Counted from the first letter of the stretch, positions 1 through 9,372 are shown. The stretch is DNA of 64,000 nt from Chitinophaga pinensis (GCA_945860705.1 CAMART010000004.1:1-64000); one strand, 5' to 3'. Translations and numbers: made by a program. Notes: a model not told the origin generated them from the sequence alone.

Positions 1-360
1 ATGTTTACAAAAGGACAAGTAACTAGAATGCACAATCAACAAAGCACTAATAGAACTGCATTAGCTACCGCTAACAAATGCGTATCTACAGCTAGCATCA
101 ATGATGAAGAAAAAATAAAGTACAGCATATATCCAAATCCAACACAAGATGTATTAGAAATTTATCTTGGCAATGAACAGAATTTTAAAAAACCTACATT
201 AAGAATATCTGATGCTATTGGCAACAGTATTTTCGAAACGAATTTTGACAATACAAATTCTTTAACGATAGATGTATCTAAATACTCCAATGGTTCTTAT
301 TATGTCACTATAGAGGACAATCAACTAAAGACCTCTAAATTATTTACTATTTTACATTAG
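1..360 (+). CDS. C-terminal end of a secreted M43 (pappalysin-like) metalloprotease with T9SS sorting domain (5' truncated)
   Basis: The reading frame is open to the left edge, so the ATG at base 1 is probably internal. The first residues, MFTKGQVTRMH...NRTAL, match the segment that closes the catalytic domain of pappalysin-type (M43) zinc proteases, where the Met-turn region runs into FTxGQxxRM. The zinc motif itself lies outside the window. From about residue 38 follows a type A sorting domain: YSIYPNPTQDVLEIYL, then SDAIGN and a closing YSNGSYYVTIED...TSKLFTILH. The protein should be exported and released or anchored by the type IX secretion machinery. The sorting domain is clear; the protease assignment rests on one short motif. 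Confidence 0.7.
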   Translation: MFTKGQVTRMHNQQSTNRTALATANKCVSTASINDEEKIKYSIYPNPTQDVLEIYLGNEQNFKKPTLRISDAIGNSIFETNFDNTNSLTIDVSKYSNGSYYVTIEDNQLKTSKLFTILH

Positions 361-366
361 AAATAA

Positions 367-801
367 ATGAATATAAAAATCATCAATAAATCTAATAATC
401 CGCTACCTCAGTATGAAACCGAAGGCTCTGCGGGTATGGATATACGAGCTTTTATTTCAGAAGAAATAATACTGAATCCATTAGAACGAAAACTCATATC
501 TACTGGCTTACAGATAGAATTGCCTATGGGATATGAAGCACAACTTAGACCAAGAAGTGGTCTAGCAAACAAATTTGGAATCACACTACCTAACTCACCT
601 GCTACAATAGATAGTGATTATAGAGGCGAGATAAAAGTAGGATTGATCAATCTTTCAAACGAATCATATACGATAAAAAACGGTGATAGAATTGCTCAAA
701 TGGTCATTGCAAAGTATGAGCAAGTAGTTTTAAATGAAGTGGAAACATTAACAGAAAGTAATAGAGGAGCTGGTGGTTTTGGAAGCACAGGTATCAATTA
801 A
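367..801 (+). CDS. dut: dUTP diphosphatase (dUTPase)
   Basis: Hydrolyses dUTP to dUMP and pyrophosphate, keeping uracil out of DNA and supplying dUMP for thymidylate synthesis. All five motifs of the trimeric dUTPase family are present in order: AGMDIRA (about residue 22), [11 protein letters not shown] (about 62), [13 protein letters not shown] (about 80, with the catalytic Asp), GDRIAQMVI (about 112) and the C-terminal [10 protein letters not shown] that closes over the active site. At 144 residues it has the usual length. It starts 6 bp after the preceding stop and leads into the nucleotidyltransferase operon 147 bp downstream, a gene order I recall from other Bacteroidota. Confidence 0.97.
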   Translation: MNIKIINKSNNPLPQYETEGSAGMDIRAFISEEIILNPLERKLISTGLQIELPMGYEAQLRPRSGLANKFGITLPNSPATIDSDYRGEIKVGLINLSNESYTIKNGDRIAQMVIAKYEQVVLNEVETLTESNRGAGGFGSTGIN

Positions 802-948
802 CAAATTCAACTTTCAGAGTAATTATCACTCTGTATCTTCCATATTTCAACATTTTTAGGCTAATAACTATTATAAAAAGCTGTTTTTAGTATCAAAAAT
901 ATTATGTAGGTTTGTTATTGATAAACAAATAAATAGCTCAAAAAATAT

Positions 949-1959
949 ATGAATATAGTAATACCTATGGCAGGATGGGGGTCAAGATTGAGACCTCATA
1001 CTCTTACAGTACCAAAACCATTAATAAAAATAGCTGGAAAAAGTATAGTACATAGACTTGTAGAAAATCTAAGCAAATCTGTAAGCGAACCTATAGAAGA
1101 AATCGCATTTATCATTCGTGAAGATTTTGGAAAAGAAATAGAAAACAATTTGCTAGAAATAGCTAAATCACTTAATACAAAAGGCATCATCGTATATCAA
1201 GATGAGCCACTAGGTACTGCACATGCTATCATGTGTGCGAAAGAATCACTAAGAGGAAATGTAATTGTGGCATTTGCCGATACTCTTTTCAAAACAGATT
1301 TTACACTAGACACAAATGCAGATGGTGTAATATGGGTAAGTAAAATAGATGACCCAAGTGCATTTGGTGTAATAAAATTAAATGAACAAAATATCATCAC
1401 TGAATTTGTAGAAAAACCAAAAGAATTTGTTTCAGATTTAGCAATTATTGGTATCTATTATTTCAAAGACGGAGCTTACTTAAAAGATGAACTACAATAT
1501 TTGCTAGATAATGATATAAAAGACAAAGGCGAATATCAGCTGACCAATGCTCTAGAAAACATGAAACAAAAGGGTTCTAAATTTGTACCTGGAAAAGTAG
1601 ATGAATGGCTCGATTGTGGAAATAAAAACGCTACCGTTCATACCAATTCTAGAATACTGGAGCACATTAAAAAAGATGAAAAGCTGGTTCATGATTCCGT
1701 TATTATTGAAAATAGTATTATTATACAACCATGCTATATAGGTGAAAATACGAAAATTGTAAATAGTGTAGTAGGACCACATACCAGTATTGGTGCAAAC
1801 ACATCTATACAAGATAGTCGTATATCTAATACAATCATTCAAACAAAATCTATTATATCTAATCAAGTAATTGAAAATAGTATGATAGGCAGTAATACAT
1901 CTATCTCAAGTTCAGCAAAAGATTTAAGTATAGGCGATTATAATCAAATCAGTATTTAA
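949..1959 (+). CDS. Sugar-phosphate nucleotidyltransferase with left-handed beta-helix C-terminus
   Basis: Predicted to transfer a nucleotidyl group to a sugar 1-phosphate, giving an NDP-sugar for cell-surface glycans. The N-terminus has the NTP_transferase signature MAGWGSRLRPHTLTVPKPL (residues 7-25), with the G-x-G-x-R loop and the Lys of PKPL. DEPLGTAHAIMCAKE (about 85) and VEKP (about 155) are further family motifs. From about residue 250 the sequence turns into hexapeptide-like repeats rich in I, V, S and N, a left-handed beta-helix. The stop overlaps the next start by one base (TAATG), so the TPR gene is translationally coupled. The exact sugar cannot be read from the sequence. Confidence 0.88.
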   Translation: MNIVIPMAGWGSRLRPHTLTVPKPLIKIAGKSIVHRLVENLSKSVSEPIEEIAFIIREDFGKEIENNLLEIAKSLNTKGIIVYQDEPLGTAHAIMCAKESLRGNVIVAFADTLFKTDFTLDTNADGVIWVSKIDDPSAFGVIKLNEQNIITEFVEKPKEFVSDLAIIGIYYFKDGAYLKDELQYLLDNDIKDKGEYQLTNALENMKQKGSKFVPGKVDEWLDCGNKNATVHTNSRILEHIKKDEKLVHDSVIIENSIIIQPCYIGENTKIVNSVVGPHTSIGANTSIQDSRISNTIIQTKSIISNQVIENSMIGSNTSISSSAKDLSIGDYNQISI

Positions 1960-3740
1960 TGTTTAAAAAGATAATATTATTTTCTTTTTGTTTTTTAATA
2001 GTTACTTCGCAAGTTGCCCATGCGCAGAAAGAGAAGAAATCTAAAAAAAGCAAGCGTAACAAAACAGAAAATACTATTAATAGTACTTCTACTCAAACAA
2101 AATTCACAGCTAGTGATATAGAAGAGAATAATTTATTTTTTGAAGCACAAAGATTAAAAGTATTAAACGATAATAAAGGGACTATCGATGCATTTGAAAA
2201 AGTAATAGCATTTAATCCGAAGAATCATGCATCCATGTTTGAATTAGCTAGGCTATACTATGCTAAACAAGAGGATGAAAAAGCATTGAAAAACATAAGT
2301 AATGCAATAAAGTTTGAACCAAATAATCTATGGTATAATCTAGTATATGCTCAAATACTTACTGTAAAAGAAAACTATAAAGAAGCTGTATTAATATATA
2401 ATAAAATACTAGAACTAGAACCAAGAGAACAAGCATACTATTATGATAAAGCAGGATTATTAGAAAACACTGGTGATATAAATAAGACTATTGATTTCTA
2501 TAATGAAATAGAAAAAATATTTGGTGTAGATGAATATGAAATAGACCAAAAAAAAAGACTCTATCTTTCTATAAATAAAATAGATAAAGCTGCTCAAGAA
2601 TTAGAAAAGTTAATCAATTATGATTCAACTAATGTAAACTATTATAACTATCTAGCATCATTATATGCAAGTAATAAGATGCCTGAAAGATCTATTCCTA
2701 TTTATAATTATATTTTAGAGAAATTTCCTGATAACTATCAAGCTTTATTAGCATTGGCAGATGAAGCATATCAAAAAGGCGATAAAAATAAAGCTATCGA
2801 GTACACTACTAGAGCATTCAATAATAATGCTATGAATATTGATTTAAAAATAAAAATTCTTAATCAGTATATTCAGTTTTATAAGTGGAAAAAAGAAGAA
2901 ATTTTAGATGCTTACAAACTTGCTATAGCTTTAAGAAATACTCACCCTAATGATGCAAAATCCTATGCTATAAGTGGAGACTTATATTATACTGGTGGGT
3001 TTGATAGTGCTGCTTTATATTATTATATCAAATCACTAGATTATAAAAAAGATATTTATTCTGTATGGCAACAGTCTATGCAACTAATGAGTGAAATGAG
3101 AAAATTTGATTTATTAAAAAAATATTCAGAAGAAGCAATTGATTATTTTCCCTCTCAAGCACTACCTTATTATTTTAATGGAATAGCAATGTATCAATTC
3201 AAAAGATACAGAGATGCAACTAATGTTTTAAATGAAGCATTGAAATTATCTAGTGACAATAAAACCTTAAAAGCACAAGTTTATTCTTTGCTTGGTGACA
3301 ACTATCACGAAATAGGCAATGATACCTATTCTGATTCTTGTTATGAAGAAGCTCTCAAAATAGACTCAAAAAATGCCTATGCATTAAACAACTATGCCTA
3401 CTTTTTATCTTTAAGAAAAGATAAATTAACTAAGGCAAAAGAATATGCACAAATGGCTATAACTCTAGAACGATTCAATTCAAATTATCTAGATACATAT
3501 GCATGGATATTATTCCAACTAGGTGAATATACCAAAGCTGAAGAGTACCAATTATCTGCTATTAGAAATAGTGATTTATCTGACCCTGTGCTATTTGACC
3601 ACTATGGTGATATCTTATATAAAAACAATAAAATAGAAGATGCTGTTCTAGCTTGGAAAAAAGCTAAAGAAAAAGGCTTAGTATCGAAAGTGATTGATAA
3701 AAAAATAAATGATAAAAAATGGTATGAAGATACACCTTAA
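1959..3740 (+). CDS. Secreted tetratricopeptide-repeat protein
   Basis: Begins with a signal peptide (MFKKIILFSFCFLIVTSQVAHAQ) and a very basic stretch (KEKKSKKSKRNK). The rest of the 593 residues is a run of TPR units, seen in phrases such as AFEKVIAFNPKNHASMFELARLYY, KALKNISNAIKFEPNN and DSCYEEALKIDSKNAYALNNYAYFLS. It should be a periplasmic scaffold with no enzyme activity of its own. It sits between a nucleotidyltransferase and DUF4292/EnvC genes with overlaps on both sides, so it probably works with envelope or peptidoglycan proteins. That link is inference from position; the TPR fold is clear. Confidence 0.88.
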   Translation: MFKKIILFSFCFLIVTSQVAHAQKEKKSKKSKRNKTENTINSTSTQTKFTASDIEENNLFFEAQRLKVLNDNKGTIDAFEKVIAFNPKNHASMFELARLYYAKQEDEKALKNISNAIKFEPNNLWYNLVYAQILTVKENYKEAVLIYNKILELEPREQAYYYDKAGLLENTGDINKTIDFYNEIEKIFGVDEYEIDQKKRLYLSINKIDKAAQELEKLINYDSTNVNYYNYLASLYASNKMPERSIPIYNYILEKFPDNYQALLALADEAYQKGDKNKAIEYTTRAFNNNAMNIDLKIKILNQYIQFYKWKKEEILDAYKLAIALRNTHPNDAKSYAISGDLYYTGGFDSAALYYYIKSLDYKKDIYSVWQQSMQLMSEMRKFDLLKKYSEEAIDYFPSQALPYYFNGIAMYQFKRYRDATNVLNEALKLSSDNKTLKAQVYSLLGDNYHEIGNDTYSDSCYEEALKIDSKNAYALNNYAYFLSLRKDKLTKAKEYAQMAITLERFNSNYLDTYAWILFQLGEYTKAEEYQLSAIRNSDLSDPVLFDHYGDILYKNNKIEDAVLAWKKAKEKGLVSKVIDKKINDKKWYEDTP

Positions 3741-4461
3741 CATACTTAGTGTTTTTATTATTATCAGTATGCTACTTTCTAGTTGTATTGCACATAGAAA
3801 TCACCCTAAAAAAAACAGCTCACAAATTAAAGAAATTGATTACAAAACTATTGATTGTAGAAGTGAATGTATTTTTAGAGACCAATTTAACGAACAAAAT
3901 TTCACCGCACATATTCGAATTCAAAAAGATCAAAAAATTTGGATTTCATTAACAGGCCCTCTTAGTATAGAAGGTGCTAGATTATTGATCACACCAGACA
4001 CTGTTTCTCTTATAGATAGAATAAATAAAAAATTCTATACAGGATCATATAGTGCATTTCAGACAAAATATAAAATACCGATTAGTTACTTTGATATTCA
4101 AAAGATATTAGTTGGAGATTTAAATATAGATTCTAAAAGAGATAATTGCTTGATTCAAGATGAATTACAAATTTGTACTCAAAAAAACGACTCAGTAATA
4201 TATACATTCTATTCTAATCCTAAAAACTATACAATTGAAAAAATACGTGTAAAAGATAGACTTAGTAATAGAAACTTGGATATTACTTTTGCAGGATATC
4301 AAATAATAAGTGGGAACCAATTTTCGTTTAATAAGAACTTTGAAATATATACTAATAATGAAATTGCTAAGTTGCAAATGGACTTTACAAAAGTGGAATA
4401 CGACAAAACACTTGAGTATAGCTTTAGCATACCAGAAACCTATGAAAAATTGGGCTTTTAG
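3724..4461 (+). CDS. DUF4292 family lipoprotein
   Basis: A 245-residue protein starting MKIHLNILSVFIIISMLLSSC. The lipobox LSSC predicts lipidation and outer-membrane or periplasmic anchoring. An in-frame ATG 15 bp earlier would only add MIKNG before the signal peptide, so the later start is preferred. The body (RDQFNEQNFTAHIRIQKDQKIWISLTGPLSIEGARLLITPDTV) matches the DUF4292 pattern, which is distantly related to LolB/LppX-type lipid-handling barrels. It overlaps the TPR gene by 17 bp and the EnvC gene by 20 bp, so the three are one translation-coupled unit. A role in lipoprotein or envelope assembly is plausible but not shown. Confidence 0.85.
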   Translation: MKIHLNILSVFIIISMLLSSCIAHRNHPKKNSSQIKEIDYKTIDCRSECIFRDQFNEQNFTAHIRIQKDQKIWISLTGPLSIEGARLLITPDTVSLIDRINKKFYTGSYSAFQTKYKIPISYFDIQKILVGDLNIDSKRDNCLIQDELQICTQKNDSVIYTFYSNPKNYTIEKIRVKDRLSNRNLDITFAGYQIISGNQFSFNKNFEIYTNNEIAKLQMDFTKVEYDKTLEYSFSIPETYEKLGF

Positions 4462-5788
4462 TATTGCTATATGCCTTTTTTCAATATGTGTGAATGCACA
4501 GAATAGTAAAAGCAAATCTACTACGACTACTACCACAACAAATTCTACTAAAAAAAATCTTGAAAATAAGTACACAAGCTTACTTAATGATATTAAATTA
4601 TTAGAAAAAAGTCTCGCAAAAACTACTACTCAAAAAAATGAATCGATGCAACAGCTACAAGCTGTGTCTAAAAAAGTAGAAATGCGTATTGCACTTATCA
4701 ATAATATTAATCAGCAAGTAGTAGCACTCGATAAAGACATATTAGAAAAAAACACTTCAATATCTCTGATGAGTAGTGATTTAAATAAGCTAAAATCAAG
4801 CTATGCAAATACATTGAAATTTGTATATAAAAATATGCCCAATGAGAGTATGCTTTCATATATACTAAATGCAAACAGTGTAAAAGATGCATATAATAGA
4901 TACTTATTATTTAAGAAATATACTGAGTATAATGAAAAACAGTCTCAGAAAATAATGAGTACTATTGAAAATTTACATGAAAAAATTAATTCTCTAAATT
5001 TGGCAAAAGAAGAGAAAACCAAAATGATGTCAAATGAGAAAGATCAAAAAGCAAAATTAGAAATTGAGAAAAAACAGAAAGATGAGCTAGTAAAAAAATT
5101 GATAAAAGACGAATCAAAAATCAAGGCTGCAGTAATCAAAAAGAACAATGAGGCTAAAGAACTCAATGCACAAATTCAAAAAATAATAGAAAAAGAAATA
5201 GCCGAAGCAAAAAAACGTGCAGATGCTTTAGCAGCGACAAATAAAGCAAAGGCTAAAACTACTTCAACTACAACACCTAAAACAACGACTACACCAAAAA
5301 CCACTACTACCAATCCTCCTGCAAAAACAAATGATGTAACTGTAAACTTAACTCCAGCAGAACTTAGTTTATCAAATGACTTTATAAGTAATCAAGGTAG
5401 ATTGCCTTGGCCAGTAGAAAAAGGTGCCATACTAAATAAATTTGGTAGACATCCACATGCATTTTTAAGTGAAGTAGTAGTAGAAAACAATGGTATAGAT
5501 ATCAAGACTACTGAAGGATCTTCTGTAAGAAGTGTATTTGAAGGTACTGTAATTAGTGTATTTTTCATGTCGTTCAATCAAAATTCTGTAATAATAAAAC
5601 ATGGAGAATACTTCACGGTATATTCCAATCTTAAAACAGTAAATGTAAAAATAAACTCAAAAGTAAGTACAAAACAAGTAATTGGAACCGCCTATACCAA
5701 TCCAAGCGATGGAATCACAAGCACACACTTAGAAATATGGAAAGGTAGAACAAAGATAGATCCTGCACTCTGGATAAGAGCTCAATAG
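4442..5788 (+). CDS. envC: EnvC-like murein hydrolase activator with degenerate LytM domain
   Basis: The start is placed at the ATG giving the signal peptide MKNWAFSIAICLFSICVNAQ; the frame is open further upstream but that part would be antisensical N-terminal sequence over the DUF4292 gene. After a poly-Thr stretch come long coiled coils (about residues 40-275) typical of EnvC, a second Thr/Pro linker (about 290-315) and a C-terminal M23/LytM domain. In that domain the usual HxGxD is NNGID and the HLH of the HLHFE motif is STHLEIW. One metal-binding His is therefore missing, as in EnvC and NlpD, which activate amidases instead of cutting peptidoglycan. It most likely helps daughter-cell separation. 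Confidence 0.88.
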   Translation: MKNWAFSIAICLFSICVNAQNSKSKSTTTTTTTNSTKKNLENKYTSLLNDIKLLEKSLAKTTTQKNESMQQLQAVSKKVEMRIALINNINQQVVALDKDILEKNTSISLMSSDLNKLKSSYANTLKFVYKNMPNESMLSYILNANSVKDAYNRYLLFKKYTEYNEKQSQKIMSTIENLHEKINSLNLAKEEKTKMMSNEKDQKAKLEIEKKQKDELVKKLIKDESKIKAAVIKKNNEAKELNAQIQKIIEKEIAEAKKRADALAATNKAKAKTTSTTTPKTTTTPKTTTTNPPAKTNDVTVNLTPAELSLSNDFISNQGRLPWPVEKGAILNKFGRHPHAFLSEVVVENNGIDIKTTEGSSVRSVFEGTVISVFFMSFNQNSVIIKHGEYFTVYSNLKTVNVKINSKVSTKQVIGTAYTNPSDGITSTHLEIWKGRTKIDPALWIRAQ

Positions 5789-5798
5789 AAGCGTAAAA

Positions 5799-6419
5799 TT
5801 AAGACTGAATATATACTACTGCTTTAGTTTCAAAAAACTCTTCTTTAAAAAAATCTTTAATTGGATATACTACAGAATATTTTTTATGTGCCTTAAGTTC
5901 TTCTTTCAAATCACCTCCTTTTAGGCAAAGTATACCATTAGGCAATTTGTGTTTATGTTTTTGGTGTATCAATTTTTGAGTCCAACGCAAAATATCATCT
6001 ACAGGAGCTACTGCTCTATTAGTTACAAAATCAAACTTTTCTTTAAGCGATTCTGCTCTTACTGAAAGTGCTTTTACATTTTTCAATTCCAATTTTTCAA
6101 TCAAATCATTCACCACCATTATCTTTTTACCAATTCCATCCACTAGAGTAAACTGACAATTGGGATAAAATATAGCTAATGGAATACCTGGAAAGCCACC
6201 ACCAGTTCCTACATCAAGAATACTTGTATTGGGTAAAAATTCTAGCACTTTGCATATAGATAGAGAATGCAACTGATGACTCACTTCAAAATTTTCGGTA
6301 TCTTTTCTGCTGATCAAATTTATTTTTGTATTCCAATCAAGTAATAATTCTTTGTGCTTTTCGAACAATTCAAGTTGCTTATCACTTAATTGAGGAAAAT
6401 AATTTTTGAGTATAGACAT
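5799..6419 (-). CDS. rsmG: 16S rRNA (guanine-527-N7) methyltransferase RsmG
   Basis: A 206-residue class I SAM methyltransferase that modifies G527 in the 530 loop of 16S rRNA. Family marks are HKELLLDWNTKINLISRKDTE near the N-terminus, the SAM-binding glycine loop ILDVGTGGGFPGIPLAIFYP (about residues 67-86), then VRAESLKEKFDFVTNRAVAPV. It is transcribed towards the EnvC gene and the two stops are 10 bp apart. Upstream on the same strand, 11 bp away, lies the ECF sigma factor, so the two may be cotranscribed. Confidence 0.96.
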   Translation of the reverse strand: MSILKNYFPQLSDKQLELFEKHKELLLDWNTKINLISRKDTENFEVSHQLHSLSICKVLEFLPNTSILDVGTGGGFPGIPLAIFYPNCQFTLVDGIGKKIMVVNDLIEKLELKNVKALSVRAESLKEKFDFVTNRAVAPVDDILRWTQKLIHQKHKHKLPNGILCLKGGDLKEELKAHKKYSVVYPIKDFFKEEFFETKAVVYIQS

Positions 6420-6430
6420 AGTATTTTTTC

Positions 6431-7063
6431 TTAGTCGAGGTATAGTGTATCCAGTCCTCTTTTTTTCATTTCAATCAAAAGTGCTTCTTTGGCTCTATTG
6501 AGTTGTCCTTTGAGTGTTCCAGAAAGCAAACCAAGTTCATTTGCGATTTCTTCGTATGATTTTTCTTGAAAAAATCTTAATTCTAATAATTCTTGATAAT
6601 TAGGTTTTAAAGTAGCTATACATTCTTTTAGTTTAGCATAAAACTGTTCTTTGACAAGTTGCTTGTCGGGTGTGATGGCTTTGTCTGCAATTTCTACGGT
6701 AACTGTTCTCTCTTCATCATCATCACTATTACTTCCAGAATCAACTTGTACTGTGATTCCTTTAAGTTTTTTATTTCTGAGAAAATCAATTGCAGTATTT
6801 GAGGCTATTTTATGAATCCAAGTACTAAAAGCAAAGTCAGTACTATATTTATCTAAATTTTTATAGGCTTTTAAAAATGTAGAAGACAAAACGTCTTCAG
6901 CATCTTCTCTACTATGTATTATCTTCAAACAAACCATATACAAAGAATCTTTATATTTCTTGTGTATCTTGTTCCATGATGCCTCATCACCCTCTTGCAA
7001 ATATTTTTGCACGAGTGAAGCATCTTCTAACATTCTTTCCGATGGTTGACTTTGTGTTACCAC
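6431..7063 (-). CDS. ECF-type sigma-70 family RNA polymerase sigma factor
   Basis: Directs RNA polymerase to an alternative promoter set. Region 2 is seen as HSREDAEDVLSSTFLKAYKNLDKY and FSTWIHKIASNTAIDFLRNKK. Region 4 follows as LKPNYQELLELRFFQEKSYEEIANELGLLSGTLKGQLNRAKEAL, a helix-turn-helix. Between them is an acidic linker (SGSNSDDDEER). The listed start is GTG and overlaps the glycosyltransferase stop by 7 bp; an ATG 30 bp further in (MLEDASLVQKY) is an equally reasonable start. No anti-sigma gene is adjacent. The regulon cannot be inferred. Confidence 0.92.
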   Translation of the reverse strand: MVTQSQPSERMLEDASLVQKYLQEGDEASWNKIHKKYKDSLYMVCLKIIHSREDAEDVLSSTFLKAYKNLDKYSTDFAFSTWIHKIASNTAIDFLRNKKLKGITVQVDSGSNSDDDEERTVTVEIADKAITPDKQLVKEQFYAKLKECIATLKPNYQELLELRFFQEKSYEEIANELGLLSGTLKGQLNRAKEALLIEMKKRGLDTLYLD

Positions 7064-8154
7064 TGTTTATTTTTCTTTATCAAATATAGTGGATGCAAAA
7101 GAATTTGATAGCATAAAAATAGGATGTCTAAAAACAGTACAGGGTATTTGCTTTTAAAATTGAGCTTTTCGGCACAATAAGTTTTTATTAACATACTACT
7201 TGTTAAATAGGCAAACAATAGCATGCAAGAAATTAGTATGAGTGTTTTAAAACAAAATAGTATACAAACCAAAGAAATACATAATAGTATCAAACTTAGT
7301 GGATATGCTGACAAGACAATTACTTCATCTATCGAATAATGGTACCCTGTAGAAATATGTCTTTTCTTTTGAATTATAAAATCATAAATATTTTCTTTAG
7401 AAGCTGAGAAAACAAATGAATCTGTCTCTACACATATTCTAGTATTTATCCTATTACTAGCATTATTTATAAATAAATCATCATCACCAGAAATGGTATT
7501 GATATTCAATACTTTCTCAATCACTGATAAATATAATGACTTGCTAAAAAGCATATTTCTACCTACACCCATATAGGCTCTTTTTGATAAAGCCATAGAC
7601 AAATAAAAGATACCTGTCATAAAATTTTCATATCTGCTAAAAGCATTTATAAAACTATTAGTATCATAAAATGGAGCATATCCTAAAACTATCTCTATCT
7701 CTTGATTTTTTATTTCTGAAGTCATTTTTTTTATCCATTGACTAGATGATGGTATACAATCAGCGTCACAAACTAAAATCCAATCGTATTTTGCCTGACT
7801 AATTCCAAATTGAAGTAATTCTTTTTTACCTTCTAATTTTTTTTTATATTGAAATAATCTTATTTGTTCGTTTTTAATATCTGATAGTGCTTCATAAGTT
7901 CCATCTGTAGAGAAATCATCAATAAAAATTATTTCAAAATCTGCATATTCTTGTTTTATTAAAATTGATACAAGCTTATTTATATTTGCAATTTCATTCT
8001 TACAACAAACTACAATGCTTACTGGAATTGACTTTTCGAAGTATTTATTTTGACTATCTTCTTCTTTTTTGTAAAAAGCTAACCTAGAAAATAGAAAAAG
8101 GTGGTACATTAGCTGTACGAAAATAGACGCTAAAAAAACACCAAAAACAATCAT
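7057..8154 (-). CDS. Membrane-bound family 2 glycosyltransferase
   Basis: A GT-A fold glycosyltransferase between an N-terminal membrane helix (MIVFGVFLASIFVQLMYHLFLF) and a C-terminal cluster of two or three helices. Motifs are SIVVCCKNE, FIDDFSTDGTYEAL (first Asp pair), VCDADC (the DxD-type site), SGDDDLF and QKKRHISTG at the Q/RxxRW position. Such enzymes extend surface polysaccharides or glycolipids on the cytoplasmic face. A TTG 48 bp upstream would extend it but would overlap the divergent tgt start, so the ATG is chosen. It is followed with a 7-bp overlap by the sigma factor. The substrate is unknown. Confidence 0.88.
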   Translation of the reverse strand: MIVFGVFLASIFVQLMYHLFLFSRLAFYKKEEDSQNKYFEKSIPVSIVVCCKNEIANINKLVSILIKQEYADFEIIFIDDFSTDGTYEALSDIKNEQIRLFQYKKKLEGKKELLQFGISQAKYDWILVCDADCIPSSSQWIKKMTSEIKNQEIEIVLGYAPFYDTNSFINAFSRYENFMTGIFYLSMALSKRAYMGVGRNMLFSKSLYLSVIEKVLNINTISGDDDLFINNASNRINTRICVETDSFVFSASKENIYDFIIQKKRHISTGYHYSIDEVIVLSAYPLSLILLCISLVCILFCFKTLILISCMLLFAYLTSSMLIKTYCAEKLNFKSKYPVLFLDILFLCYQILLHPLYLIKKNKQW

Positions 8155-8196
8155 TAAGAATTTTATTTGATTGAAATAAAAAAGTAAAAGTAAAGA

Positions 8197-9327
8197 ATGC
8201 AATTTGATTTAATACATAAAGATACAGAAAGTAAAGCAAGAGCTGGATTGATTACTACAGATCATGGCACTATAGAGACTCCTATATTTATGCCTGTAGG
8301 TACTGCTGGCACAGTAAAAGCGGTACACTTCAATGAACTAGAAACGGAGATACAAGCACAAATAATACTTGGAAACACCTATCACTTATATTTACGTCCA
8401 GGTCTAGAGGTAATAAAAGAAGCTGGAGGCATACACAAATTCAATACTTGGGAAAAACCTGTGCTTACAGACAGTGGTGGATACCAAGTATACTCCTTGT
8501 CTGATAGAAGAAAAATAAAGGAAGAAGGTGCCAAATTTAGTTCGCATATAGATGGTAGCAAACATCTTTTCACACCAGAAAATGTAATGGATACACAACG
8601 TATCATAGGTGCTGATATTATCATGGCTTTTGATGAATGTACTCCTTACCCTTGTGAGTATGGATATGCGAAGAACTCCATGCATATGACTCATAGATGG
8701 CTAAAAAGATGTTGTGAAAGATTTGATAGTACTGAACCACTATATGGATACAGCCAAACACTTTTTCCTATAGTACAAGGCAGTGTATACAAAGACTTGA
8801 GAAAAGAGAGCGCTGCATATATTGCATCTATGAATAGAGAAGGAAATGCAATAGGAGGCTTATCTGTAGGTGAGCCACACGAAGAAATGTATGAAATGAC
8901 TGAACTGGTTTGTGATATCTTACCAAAAGAAAAACCAAGATACCTTATGGGTGTAGGTACGCCTGCAAATATACTAGAGTGTATAGCTTTAGGAGTAGAT
9001 ATGTTTGATTGTGTAATGCCTACTCGAAATGCTAGAAATGGAATGTTGTTTACAAAGCAAGGCATCATCAATATCAGAAATAAAAAATGGGAAAAAGATT
9101 TTAGTCCAATAGATGAAGATAGCGAATGCAGTGTAAGTAGAAATCATAGCAAAGCATATCTTAGACATTTAGTCATATCAAAAGAATATTTAGCTGCTCA
9201 AATTTCATCTGTAAACAACTTAAGTTTTTATTTATGGCTTGTGAAAGAGGCAAGAAAACAAATTATAGCTGGCACTTTTGCTTCATGGAAAAAAACTACA
9301 CTAGAGGTGATTTCTAGAAGATTATAA
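8197..9327 (+). CDS. tgt: tRNA-guanine transglycosylase, zinc site largely lost
   Basis: Exchanges guanine 34 of Asp, Asn, His and Tyr tRNAs for preQ1 in queuosine synthesis. Recognised from TDSGGYQVYSL (substrate-binding Asp92), GGLSVGEPHEEMYEM and VDMFDCVMPTRNARNG with nucleophile Asp271. The C-terminal zinc site, normally CxCxxC plus a His, reads SECSVSRNHSKAYLRHL and SVNNLSFYLWL. Only Cys311 survives; the other two Cys are Ser and the His is Asn340. Length (376) and all catalytic residues are otherwise standard, so it is probably active with a reorganised subdomain. It is divergent from the glycosyltransferase with a 42-bp gap. Confidence 0.95.
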   Translation: MQFDLIHKDTESKARAGLITTDHGTIETPIFMPVGTAGTVKAVHFNELETEIQAQIILGNTYHLYLRPGLEVIKEAGGIHKFNTWEKPVLTDSGGYQVYSLSDRRKIKEEGAKFSSHIDGSKHLFTPENVMDTQRIIGADIIMAFDECTPYPCEYGYAKNSMHMTHRWLKRCCERFDSTEPLYGYSQTLFPIVQGSVYKDLRKESAAYIASMNREGNAIGGLSVGEPHEEMYEMTELVCDILPKEKPRYLMGVGTPANILECIALGVDMFDCVMPTRNARNGMLFTKQGIINIRNKKWEKDFSPIDEDSECSVSRNHSKAYLRHLVISKEYLAAQISSVNNLSFYLWLVKEARKQIIAGTFASWKKTTLEVISRRL

Positions 9328-9372
9328 TTTTTTAATCAAATACTAGCGAGCATTCATCTCACTTAGATTCTT

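Noticed and set aside
815-833. CAGAGT/ACTCTG hairpin behind dut as a terminator
   Set aside because: Only a 6-bp stem with no T tract; the evidence is too weak.
4192-4575. Minus-strand open frame with poly-Val stretch
   Set aside because: Antisense of the poly-Thr coding tract of the EnvC-like gene and of DUF4292.
7057-8202. TTG start extending the glycosyltransferase by 48 bp
   Set aside because: It would overlap the divergent tgt start by 6 bp and leave no room for promoters; the ATG at 8154 begins a normal membrane helix.
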